Positions 45,008-61,700 of a DNA stretch of 64,000 nucleotides are shown here, piece after piece (positions within the stretch are counted from its first letter, which is position 1; each line of letters begins with the position of its first letter). Location of the stretch: contig OX359199.1 in the NCBI GenBank assembly GCA_947172415.1, forward strand, positions 7,331,884 through 7,395,883. The letters run 5' to 3'. The notes beneath the pieces were generated by a model, which saw only the letters and a program-made list of their open reading frames with translations, was not told the origin of the DNA and did no database searches. This stretch comes from Chondrosia reniformis (Eukaryota > Porifera > Demospongiae > Chondrillida > Chondrillidae). A program made the position numbers and the translations under genes.

Positions 45008-45244
45008 CTGTAGGGAGCGTTTGCGTCACGTGACTCACTATTTTCTACCGTGAATAAACGCATTTAGTAGGAAGGGAGTAGGCTATTTAGTAGGGACAGG
45101 TTGAGACACTTCACTACTGGTATATTAATGGAGTGGTGATATCAGATATTTAAACCAAAAAACAGAGGGAGGGATAAGTCACTCAAGTAGAACAGAAAAT
45201 CAGTGTCATCTAGTACGTCCTGTCGCCAAGACGCCCGTGTCATC
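45008..45244. promoter_or_regulatory. Divergent promoter ROMO1 / GRK with CACGTG palindrome
   Basis: 237 bp lie between the two start codons. GTCACGTGAC at 45025-45034 is a perfect 10-bp palindrome around the E-box CACGTG, the site class used by USF, MYC/MAX and TFE/MITF-type bHLH-ZIP factors (CLEAR-like). It lies 18 bp upstream of the ROMO1 ATG, so it may be in its 5' UTR. Function is inferred. Confidence 0.45.
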
Positions 45245-51009
<5,765 letters not shown>

Positions 51010-51392
51010 ATTGAATCCTGCATGTCTCCTACGATAATTCAACTTGTTTATAATATCTTGTGTGTGTCTCTTACATGTACAGTACTGATATCACTGAGAC
51101 AGTGCTAATCTTTCAGCATGACGTGTCCAGTGTGGATAGCCATTTGTTTTCCTTTTGAATCATCAATCATATTTGTATTACATGTACAATATTATAATAC
51201 TCTCATTTGAGTGACAAGAGGAGCGGTTAATAGTTTACAAAGGCAGATGGCATAAACAGTTAGCGAGACCTCCGGCACTGTAGCAATGCCCTGTGGTAGA
51301 AAATAAAAAGTTATTTAAGTTAAGTCCAGGTATAGCCCTGTGTCCCTTAACTTGGTTTGCTTTTTATACATTCATTGTAAGCATGGGCACTC

Positions 51393-51435
<43 letters not shown>

Positions 51436-51671
51436 TAAATTTCTCTCTCCAAAACGGACTAATGCAAAAGTAAACAAACTCGGGAAATGTGGAGGTGCTA
51501 GTTCCGAAAAGATTTATACGTTTATAACGAGTGCTTTTAGCGTACTTTGATGTGGTATAGACTACGCATATATTATACAAACTGTTATCCAGCTGACTGA
51601 CACGCTGTGTCTCCGAGGTACGTTGTCAAGTCTGTCTGAATACTCTCTGTAGAGGAAGAAATAACTTCAGA
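51010..51671. other. Intergenic region, GRK to RTK, with (TAA)n
   Basis: No gene is recognised. It contains a (TAA)n microsatellite at about 51393-51435. The 100-150 bp before it could be the 3' end of a retrotransposon with a TAA tail, but nothing identifies it. The RTK promoter should lie at the right end. Confidence 0.5.
51393..51435. repeat. (TAA)n microsatellite
   Basis: About 14 uninterrupted TAA units. Confidence 0.95.
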
Positions 51672-54600
51672 ATGACCACGTCGAAACTCCTTGGAACGCT
51701 GTGGCTTCTAATTACTCTCTCAACACTTGGACAAGCGACCAATTCGACCCAAATTCCGATAACAGTACAGGAGATATACAACTCTTACAGAGATCTTGTC
51801 TGCGAAAACCCTAGCATTAATGACAATATTCCGATATATGTCAACTTTAGTAACGAATATGACGTCAAGAAAACAAGCAGGCCGGACCAGTTTGACGCTG
51901 GAAGTGAGTTTATAGTGTGAACAACAATTTCGACCAAGTATACCAGCACACTGGACCAAACTTGCTAAGGTAGTCCCTAAATTTAGGTGGTCAATTTCTT
52001 GTCTTGATGAAGAACCGACTGTCCTAATGCCTAATGTTATTGTGCTGAAATAAACGAGATTTATAGTGCATTCCCTTGTTTGTATGTTTGTATACAAAGT
52101 CTTATTATGTTATATGCAATGTACATACTCACAGTAACCACAAACCACTTTTGCTGACATCAGCATTTGGGTAATATTTTATTTTTTACTGTTCACATGC
52201 CAACCATTTGTTATTGTGCCCCATCTGTTAAAGGTCACTTTAAAAATGACCTCTCCTAAAAAGAAATGTCATTCCGTGCATACGTAGTTCTTTGTGTTGA
52301 CAGAAGTACAGCTATGTACAAGAATTCTAAAAAATGCTGTTCTCCTATGAATACCATATACACACTGAGATCTTTGGATGAGAATACAATCTTACTCTCT
52401 CTTACTCTCCACAGAGCAGGTTATGTGTTGTTAATCCTAGAGGTATCTGTACATGTGTGTGTATGTTGACAAATATACTCCTGGAATCAGCACAGAGTAC
52501 TGTAAACACTAGGTTGTTGTCCTAACCAGAACTTTAGATATATACCAGTAATGCACTATTGAAGGATATGAAATGCTACTTTCACTGCAATGATGATAGA
52601 CTGGTTGTGTATCATATGTCTTTCAGTTAATTTAACAAACTTTTATTGTGTGACTGACATTGTATACTTGCAGTTGTGAGGCTTTGCCACCTAATGGATA
52701 TTATTTTGTAATGTACTCCATACTCTCTGGCTTAGGTGACATTGATTTGTGATTGGTTATATACATTTGACCTTTGTAGTTTGACCTTTGAATAAATAAG
52801 TACATGGACAAATTTTACTGAAATATTTTGATACCTTTTTGCAGTGTTGAGTTTGACTACGATAAGATTCTTAGAGCGCAGTCCTCCCATTGAATTTTCC
52901 TCCACTTGTGAAGAATCCTATATTGTTGTGCCACAAGATGTGATCTGGTGTCTCCGTGTTCTGGTCCTGAAATATGACACATTTGCCTGTATCAATGTCT
53001 CGGGTGTGGTTGAGACAAGTGATGCAGCAGATGTACTGAATATAGTTAAGGATATTGAGATTGTTCAGAGGAGTGGAAATGTAGATTTTGTTCTTAAAAA
53101 TGCAACTACCATCTACCACTATTCAATGGTGTCTGTCATTGTGAATTCAGCAGGTTGCAAGTCCATCGTAAACACTATTATTCGCGCTGAAAGTGAGTGC
53201 TTGTCACGTAATATATATACACAATACATCTAAACACTTGAAAGGTTTATCACAATGTCTCTTTCATAAGAGGTAGAGGGTAGGGGAAAGGTGAGGGAGA
53301 GGAGGAGTGGAGGGGGGTTTGAGTGAGGTAATGGAAGGGAGAAGGAGGGGAGTGCGAGGAGGGTAAGGTGAGGGAGAGGAGGAGTGGAGGGGGTTTGGGT
53401 AAGGTAATGGAAGGGAGAAGGAGGGGAGTGTGAGGAGGGTAAGGTGAGGGAGAGAGAGAGGTAAATGGTTACCGAAAGTATGTTTCTCATCTCTTCCTTT
53501 CCATTTCTAGCAAGTATTTTACCCGAGTTGGAGTTATCAGAGTTCCCCTCCCACAATATTACTGTAGTTCAGGGGCAGAGGTTTTCCTTCCGATGTTCCT
53601 ACTTCGTACACAAAGAGCTTTCCACATTTGTATATCTCTACCACAACCAAACTACAACCAGGATCGGAAATAACCTTAATTGTTCAGAAACTGTAATGCT
53701 CCCACGGAGGTCTCAGTCGTACTTATGCTCAGAGGATAACTTTTGTGTGCAGCGTTTCAAATATGTTCACAATGAGCTAGTGATTAGCTATGTAATTCAG
53801 GAAGATGCAGGAGAATATCACTGTAGAGCAGTTATCGTAGATCGCAGTACTCGGTTTAGTGCATTTACGACTTTCACTCTAGCAGTTGGTAAGTAATTGC
53901 TTAGTTGCTAGGGACTGGTTGCTTAGTTGCTAGGGACTGGTTGCTTAGTTGCTAGGGACTGGTTGCTTAGTTGCTAGGGAATGGTTGTTCAGCTGCTAGA
54001 CTGATAAGAGATAGTAATAGAAATGAGTGAGTATGTCTGAAAATCTAGTTTTCCCTACTCCACACAGTCCCGCCAACAGTGCAGTTTGTAGAAGATGGAC
54101 CTTCAAACTTCATATCATCTTTGAATACCAGTGTTACTCTGAACTGTGTGACCAGGCGGCCACTGGGTGGAAACTGGTCTGTATGGTGGTCCTTTGGGAC
54201 AAAGAGGATTGACGGAGCTCAAACATGCGAGAATGGAGGAACTAACTGGATAGTTTTGGGAGAGGTGGATACTGAAACCGTGGAGATGTTAAACTATACC
54301 AAGTGGAATGTCTCTCTAACAATATGCAAACTGACCAAGGAGTTAGAAGGCGATTATACCTGCCATGCAAAGGATAATGATGTCACGATAATCAAGAGTT
54401 TTGCTGTAACCAGTCCTCCAGTTGTATCTCAGCCAACACCGAAAGAAGACAGTTCTGAAGTTGCGATACCTATAGTTATTGTAGTAGTATTAATAGGAAT
54501 AATTACTGTTGCCACGGTAATCATTGTGATATATATTTGCCGAAAGCGGAAGGGACTGGTCTCCTACCCTGTGGAGATAGGAGGAGACACAGCTGAAGAA

Positions 54601-57600
54601 GAGAAGGAGGCGGTGGACAAACCATCTCTTGGACATTTTCTAGATATACCAGAACATTGGTATTACAGAGGAGTGCTGACTATTGAGAAGGAGCTAGGAT
54701 CAGGGCAGTTTGGAAGTGTCCATCTTGCTCACACTCCTGGTATCCTCAGTGACAAGTTGGACAGGCATCTGGTGGCTGTCAAGAAGACCAAAGGTAAGAG
54801 AACACATCCACTGTCCTCTCACACATCTCAACCATTGTGTCTGTGCATTTGTCAGGTTTGCACAACAACATAATAGCCTTTGAAGTTTTGAAGTAATATA
54901 GCTCAATTATAAGTCATCAGGCACTACAGCTGATTGGGGGGCACTAGAGCTGATTGGGGGACACTAGAGCTGATTGGGGGACACTAGAGCTGATTGGGGT
55001 GCACTACAGCTGATTGGGGGGCACTACAGCTGATTGGGGGGCACTACAGCTGATTGGGGGGCACTACAGCTGATTGGGGGGCACTACAGCTGATTGGGGG
55101 GCACTACAGCTGATTGGGGGGCACTACAGCACTACAGCTGATTGGGGGGCACTATGGCTGATTAGTGATTTATATGATGTAGATTGTATTCAAACATGAA
55201 TGCTGCTATCTCCATTCCTGGTTCTTGTGGTTTGCTAGGAATGCTAGTAAACTAAAATTGTGACTGTCTTCACCTTCAACAGATGTTATAGGATTATGAA
55301 ATTGGTTTTTCTGTATCCATGGCAACTGAACTATCAAAGAAATCAATTTGTAATTGCTCTTCTCAGCACATCTGCTCTGTTAGAGAGATTCCTACTGAAT
55401 AACATGTTTATTCCCTGAAGGGATTTTCTCTGTGGCTAACAGATGTGCATTCCCTCCCATCATATGTATACCCTGTCTGGGGTCACTGGAGATTGACTGT
55501 GTTGTGGAACCAGGATAGCATTATCCAGTGGATTAGTAGTTGGGATATATTCACAGAGATCTGCTTAGGAGTGGAGTGTCAAGGATGGTTGTGTATCTTG
55601 TGTGTGGTGTTGATAACAGCATCCTTATTGGATTACCCACTTCACACTCTATATCTCCTGTGCTTACCTAATATGTAGGCAGGATTACAATGTGCATTAA
55701 TTAACTTTGAAAGTGTTTTATACTAATTGTTACAGTTGTCCTACACTGAGAGGTATGGAAACAAAACAGCCATATATGGCTGCCCTCATTAAATAAGGCA
55801 GCCTTCTATATACTGCATTTTGCAACTATTTGGAATCACTCTAATGAGCTAATTTCCTGTGATCCTGTAGACTATGGTATTACGTATACATGTATGTATC
55901 ATATTAACACATATTTGGTAAATCCTCTTACTTGACTGGTACATATGGCAGTTGACACGCTATATCTCGTCTCATTTTTCATTTCAGAGAATGCCCTTCT
56001 CAGTGATAGAGAAAGCCTGCACAATGAAATTGAGGTCATGTCAAGGGTCACACCGCACCCAAACATTGTCAATATGCTCGGATACTGTAAGATTGGTAAG
56101 TGTGGATCGAACTCTGTAGCTGTAGATCCTGTAATGACTAACTAAATCGCTCACTCCCACTCACAAGCTGGTACTAGGAAGTCCTATATACTACTCAGTT
56201 TCCTATTGTCTGTGGGCTCTTTGATGTTGGTACAGCTGTTCAGTCTATTGTGTTGAATTAAGCCAGTGTGCAAGGGGGCACTTCCTACACCTGTCTATTC
56301 AACTCAATCACTGAGCTATAGGAAGACTATGTCATGTGACTTTATTGCTATGTCATGTGACTTTACTGCTATGTCATGTGACTTTACTGCTATGTCATGT
56401 GACTACTTTAATGTGTGTTGCTTAGATACGGGTTGTTGTCTGATAATGGAGTACTGCCCACATGGAGACTTACATACTCTACTAAAGAATTGTAAAAAGA
56501 AGGAATTACAGTTTGTCCACAAAGGAACATCTAGTTCATCCAGTGTCTCCTATGTCAACCTCTCGGATACAAAGCATCTGATGTCCACTAGCAGTGCCGT
56601 GTCTCCTAACCCTCCTCCTCCACACATTGCAGGAATACTCAACGCCGGTACGAACATGCATCTTGTTGTAAGAGCCCGGAGGCTATTAAAATATGTGCCT
56701 ATTTATTTAGAGCCTAATATTATATGTAGGACTTATGATCAAAGTGCTCTCCCTTTGTGTCTGACGATAGTAGATTTAATCCCACAAATAAATGTATTTG
56801 CCTGCTCTTTCTCTTCCCTGTAAAGAAGAGGGAGAAGATAATGCCTTTACCTCAGGAGAACAGAGCAGTGTAGCGTACATCCATGATGGCTGTAACGCAC
56901 TCAACCACAGACCTCTTCACAGGGACTATGTCAACTCTCCCATGGAACTCATGCCTGAGGACATTTACAGCTTCGCTCTACAGATTGCAGAAGGAATGAG
57001 TCATCTGGAGAAACTGAATGTTAGTCCAGTCACTTGTATGTGCACTGTATGTGACATAGGCAGCACCAAATATCTAAAATGCAAGCTAAGCAAGTTCAGC
57101 TCAAGCGGGCTCCACTGTGTATAATTGTACATCCTGTATATGTTAGATTATTCATCGGGATCTTGCAACCAGAAACATATTGATTGCCGGAGGATTTGTC
57201 CTCAAAGTTGCAGACTTTGGGTTTGCACACGTTATTGAAGATGAGAAATACTACAGAATGGTGTCCGAGGTTAGTACATACACATGCAGTGGTCTGGTGT
57301 ATTCATCACAGTGATTGTACTTGAGACTTGGGACTGTCTGTCCTGCCTATTTGTAGAAACCTCTACCAGTAAAGTGGACAGCTCCTGAAGTGTTCAAGAG
57401 TCATAAGTACACAATTAAGAACGATGTGTGAGTAGTCATCACTAGCTTCTTATATAAGAGGCATCCTTATTACATGCTTCTCTTTGATTGGCTTCTACTG
57501 CAGATGGTCCTATGGTGTGACATTGTGGGAAATAGTCACGCATGGTAAGGCAATCCCCCTAACTGCATGCTCACGCCCCCTAACTGCATGCTCACGCCCC

Positions 57601-58225
57601 TAACTGCATGCTCACGCACCCTAACTGCATGCTCACGCCCCTAACTGCATGCTCACACACCCTAACTGCATGCTCACGCCCCTAACTGCATGCTCACGCC
57701 CCTAACTGCATGCTCACGCCCCCTAACTGCATGCTCATGCCCCTAACTGCATGCTCACGCCCCTAACTGCATGCTCACGCCCCCTAACTGCATGCTCACG
57801 CCCCTAACTGCATGCTTACACCCCTAAAGGTGAGACTCCTTATGCCGACTTCAAGTTGAGAACCCAGTTTAACCAGTTTGTGAAGCAACTCAACGAGGGA
57901 CTGCGCCTGCAGATACCAGAATCTTGTTCTGACTCCACAATGTGAGTGTTAATTGAATAGTAAATGTCCCCTCTCTGTGACTGCAGCTATTTCTTCCTAC
58001 AGCACTGCACTGATAAACAGCTGTTGGGAACATTCTCCCGACAAGAGACCTTCCTTTGCTGAGATAGTGGAGAGACTATGTCCCTTTCCAGACACCTCTC
58101 GACCAACGTCTATTACGTCCAATCAGCTCGAAGTGAGACACAACCTCGAAGGTGCTACAGATGAGCCTGACATGGGTGACACCCTGCCGCACCTTACTCG
58201 GAATATTGTACAGAGATCTAATTAA
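51672..58225 (+). CDS. Receptor tyrosine kinase with Ig-like ectodomain
   Basis: A signal peptide (MTTSKLLGTLWLLITLSTLG) is followed by N-glycosylation-rich extracellular exons. Two Ig-like segments can be seen: about 53515-53888 (FSFRCSY to GEYHCRAV) and about 54068-54410 (TLNCVTR to GDYTCHAK). A transmembrane helix (IPIVIVVVLIGIITVATVII) and stop-transfer CRKRKG follow. The kinase domain has GSGQFGSVHLA, lysine in VAVKKTK, EIEVMSRVTPHPN, IMEYCPHGDL, IHRDLATRN, ADFGFAHV, paired activation tyrosines in DEKYYRM, LPVKWTAPEVF and WSYGVTLWEIVTHG. A roughly 100-residue Ser-rich insert (SSSSSVSYVNLSDTK to CNALNHRP) splits the kinase as in FGFR, VEGFR and PDGFR relatives. All catalytic residues are present. 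The tail is short (SITSNQLEVRHNLEG to QRSN). It is not assignable to a vertebrate RTK class from sequence alone; lineage-specific Ig-RTKs are known to be expanded in sponges. Confidence 0.88.
53270..53462. repeat. Purine-rich ~90-bp duplicated block, RTK intron
   Basis: Two long units of GGTGAGGGAGAGGAGGAGTG, GGGTTTG and TAATGGAAGGGAGAAGGAGG type in tandem, G/A-rich on the coding strand. Confidence 0.8.
53888..54000. repeat. ~21-bp minisatellite, RTK intron
   Basis: About five units of TTGCTTAGTTGCTAGGGACTGG immediately after the GTAAGT donor of the first Ig-like exon. Confidence 0.88.
54915..55155. repeat. 20-bp minisatellite, RTK intron
   Basis: About 11 units of GGGCACTACAGCTGATTGGG. Each contains ACTACAG|CT, resembling an acceptor. 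It lies in the 1.2-kb intron that splits the kinase N-lobe (54795-55987). The remainder of that intron shows nothing else I can name. Confidence 0.9.
56325..56410. repeat. 21-bp minisatellite, RTK intron
   Basis: Four units of TATGTCATGTGACTTTACTGC ahead of the exon starting at about 56426. Confidence 0.85.
57548..57830. repeat. 20-21-bp minisatellite, RTK intron
   Basis: About 14 units of TAACTGCATGCTCACGCCCC, filling almost the entire intron between the ITHG and ETPYADF exons. Confidence 0.92.
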
Positions 58226-58755
58226 TTTATAATTATTAATTGCTAACTTTCTTAAACTTTTTTCTAACTCACACACCAGCTTATATTTGCGTACAGTATT
58301 GCTGCTTCTATATTTTGTTGTATTTTGCGGTCACTGTTATTTAATAAGTTTTATCAAACACACTTTCGTTTCGAAAGTGTGCTGGCATCTTTGCTGCTCC
58401 GGTGGGCTGTCAAATGGTAGACGATTTACCCGACGCGGAGGACTAGTGCTCCGCCATTTTTTCGATTTTGCCTATATATTATTATTATGCAGAACAGTCT
58501 ATATTCCTATAGTAACTGAAACTTTTAAAGTATTTTTACTGTATATAACAGCGACCTCCTATTGAGGAGATGAGCTACATGATGAATTGATTGATTGATT
58601 ATCAAACACAGCAGAACATTTTTGTGTAATAGTTTCACAGTACACCATATAACTAGGTGGTTAATGGATATTATGTACGTACGCAGATATACTATCTTGA
58701 CTAAAGTATGCATTAAAGTTTTAGGTGTTTCCCAAAGAGCGGATCTTCTCTTTTG
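58226..58755. other. Convergent intergenic space, RTK / vinculin-family gene
   Basis: 530 bp between two stop codons on opposite strands. AT-rich with no recognisable exon. A possible inverted repeat (CACACTTTCG / CGAAAGTGTG) at 58359-58382 could be a transcript-end hairpin. Confidence 0.5.
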
Positions 58756-61700
58756 TCAAGGGGAGCGACTGAGCCGTACCTTTGACTTGATGACATCAGC
58801 AAGTGATGGATCAGATCTCACCTTCCCAACTTCCCTCAGTCCTCTGACTCCTCGAGGAGCATACAGCTTCTCCAAGTGTCTGTGTTCTCTCAACTTCCTC
58901 TTCCACTGCAATGCAAGTTCAACTGCTTTGGACTCTTCACTGTCTTCAGGTACCTTCAGCCCCTACAGTTAAGGCTATATAGATGATCCCCTGTTGTCAC
59001 ATGATGATCATGTGACACTTACCTTTACACAGGCAGATTCAGCTGCCTCTATAGCCTCAGTGACAGCCTTCATCAGATTATGAGCATTCTTAGCAATCAT
59101 CAACTCAGCCTATATATTTCAGAGGGGAACCTTAGATAGAGAGGCACGGCACGATAGAGAGGCATGAAATAGAGGCTATCAGAGGTGAACTTACTGAAGT
59201 GTCTGACGGTGTTGCTGCCTTGACGTTGGCTATTATAGACAGCTGTGTGCTCCTTGTTGGAATTACCTCCGCATAATGAATTAGGTTAGCCTGCATACTG
59301 CGAGGGACAGAGTTTGACAATCAACAAAATGTGCCCAACACAGTGGTGACTTACTTTGGATCTGTAGCATGTTTTGCTATCATTTCCACAAACTTGGCAA
59401 TCTTCTGCCCACCAGCAGCTATTGACCTCACGGCTGCTATAAAGTCTTCCTGGCCCTAAGTATGGACAGAGGATATACTTGCTCATATTAGAAAGTGAAG
59501 GGACCATGTGGTCAGTATACGAGAGTACATACTAGTAAGTGAAGGGACCATGTGGTCAGTATATGAGTGTACATACTAGTAAGTGAAGGGACCATGTGGT
59601 CAGTATATGAGTGTACATACTAGTAAGTGAAGGGACCATGTGGTCAGTATATGAGTGTACATACTAGTAAGTGAAGGGACCATGTGGTCAGTATATGAGT
59701 GTACATACTAGTAAGTGAAGGGACCATGTGGTCAGTATATGAGTGTACTTACTCTGAGTGTTCCTCTTCCCCGGCAATATTCGGCAACTTCAAACATCTG
59801 ATCTGACATCTCCTTGGCAACAGTCAATATAGGATTATCTGTATCCTCAAATATGTCAATAGTTTCATGAAGAGTCAGGGCAGCTGCCTGTAGTGAAGAG
59901 GGATCAAGGAAGAGAGGTAGAGAACTGGGATGAGCATGAAAAGTTTGCTATCTATATGTGGTATGAGAGTTGGGACACTCGACTCAAAGAACTCACTGCA
60001 ATTGAGCTGGATGTGGAAGTGATGGTGGAGGCGGCTGTCCAGTTGGGCATGGCCCCGACACTGATTGGCCGAGGCCTAGTAACACTTGGAATACTGCGCA
60101 TCTCAACCATAGTTCCAGGCATCCTATTAGCATCTTCATCATCTGATAGTTGGTGGGACCACGTCCTTCATGAGAACAGAATCCATGAGTAATCAAAATG
60201 ATAATCAACCACAAGTAATTCATTCTCAAACATCAGGAAGCAAGGAGGGAAAACGTAAAAGAAGCAATTGCTGGGGATTGAACCCAGGAGACAGCTGCTT
60301 ATAATCACCAGTGTTCTGCCAGTGAGCTAAAACTACCACAGCAAAACTCCCTTCATGTTTCCTCTCTAATATTAATTACGAGGCCAAAGTATATTAACCT
60401 CCTTTGTACTCACCGACTTCTCTTCCTTGGCTGGTCTGCATTACTTGTCTCAAAACTACCTCCTCCAGCAGCAGGAGACTTTGAATCCTTTTTTGAAGAA
60501 GTATAGTTTCCCTCTCCGCTGTCAACTACCTCTCCCTCACTGATCTGCCAACTGAACTCTCCCTCCTTCACATCATCACTGCTATTCTCAACACTGTCCT
60601 CCTCGTCATCGAGTACTCTTGGGAGGGACCCTTCTGACTCCTCCTCCAACCCAGTACCAACAGAGGAGTCCCCGGTGGTGAGCGATACTACCCTGCCCTC
60701 ATTAGCAATAACTCCGTTTATGAGTGCTTGGTACAAAACTGTAATTAAACACAAAAGTATAGAACAGAACCTTCAACCCTTCTTGTAGCACAATAGGCTT
60801 ATCTCACCTATCACCGAGCTCATGTCAACCACAACTACTTTCTTTAGGTTCATATATATAATCTTTGATCTGGTACACCACTGACGCTTGAAGTGTCTAA
60901 ACTGTTCCATACATTCAGAAGTGTCATCCGCTGTTAATTAATAAGAGTACATGTTAATTAGTACATGTATAAAAGTGAACTCCAAACAAAGCTCATTAAA
61001 ACGCGTATATCTATTCTTACAAGCCAGCTGTCTAGTAATTTTAATGATGTGTGGTGTCAGCTTCTTCAGGTTGTCAAGGGATGAACTAATGTTTCGTATG
61101 TCAAGACTGCGTGGGAGTCCTTTAACCAAATGAGCAAAAGTGTTGTTCAACTTGATCAGGTTGTCATTCAACAGATCCACCTACGGTTGTGCCAGTCGCA
61201 TATGCACCAACTGTGAAGAGACACTAAATTTACACTCTGACTGTACCTGCTCAATGAAGTATGTCATTTGCTCCTCTTTAATACTCTCTTCTGAAGCTGA
61301 CCTTGCTAGAAGACTTGTTCTGGCCAGCTGATCCAAGACCTTGCCAAATTCCCAAACAAGTTCATCCACATAAGACACCAGAATATGGACCTGTACAAGA
61401 TATAGGCACACACAACAGATATAGGCGCACACACAACAGATATAGGTGCACACAACAGATATAGGTACACACAACAGATATAGGTGCACACAACAGATAT
61501 AGGTGCACACAACAGATATAGGTACACACAACAGATATAGGTACACACAACAGATATAGGTACACACAACAGATATAGGTGTTCACAACAGATATAGGTA
61601 CACACAACAGATATAGGTACATGATAATGACAGTCAGTCAATGGAACCTCACTCTTCCAGCCCATTCCCTTTGCAAGATTTCAATCCTTTCTGTGGCCTT

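Noticed and set aside
44700..45038. Single 112-aa minus-strand frame as the gene model for this locus
   Set aside because: The spliced two-exon ROMO1 model explains both halves; the continuous frame reads the N-terminal half out of register and through an intron.
59505..59752. Regular ~45-bp repeats that look CRISPR-like at first glance
   Set aside because: Units are contiguous with no unique spacers, lie in a eukaryotic intron and have no cas genes.
59893..60192. 99-aa plus-strand frame
   Set aside because: Antisense to a supported exon (59997-60165) of the vinculin-family gene, which joins in phase on both sides.
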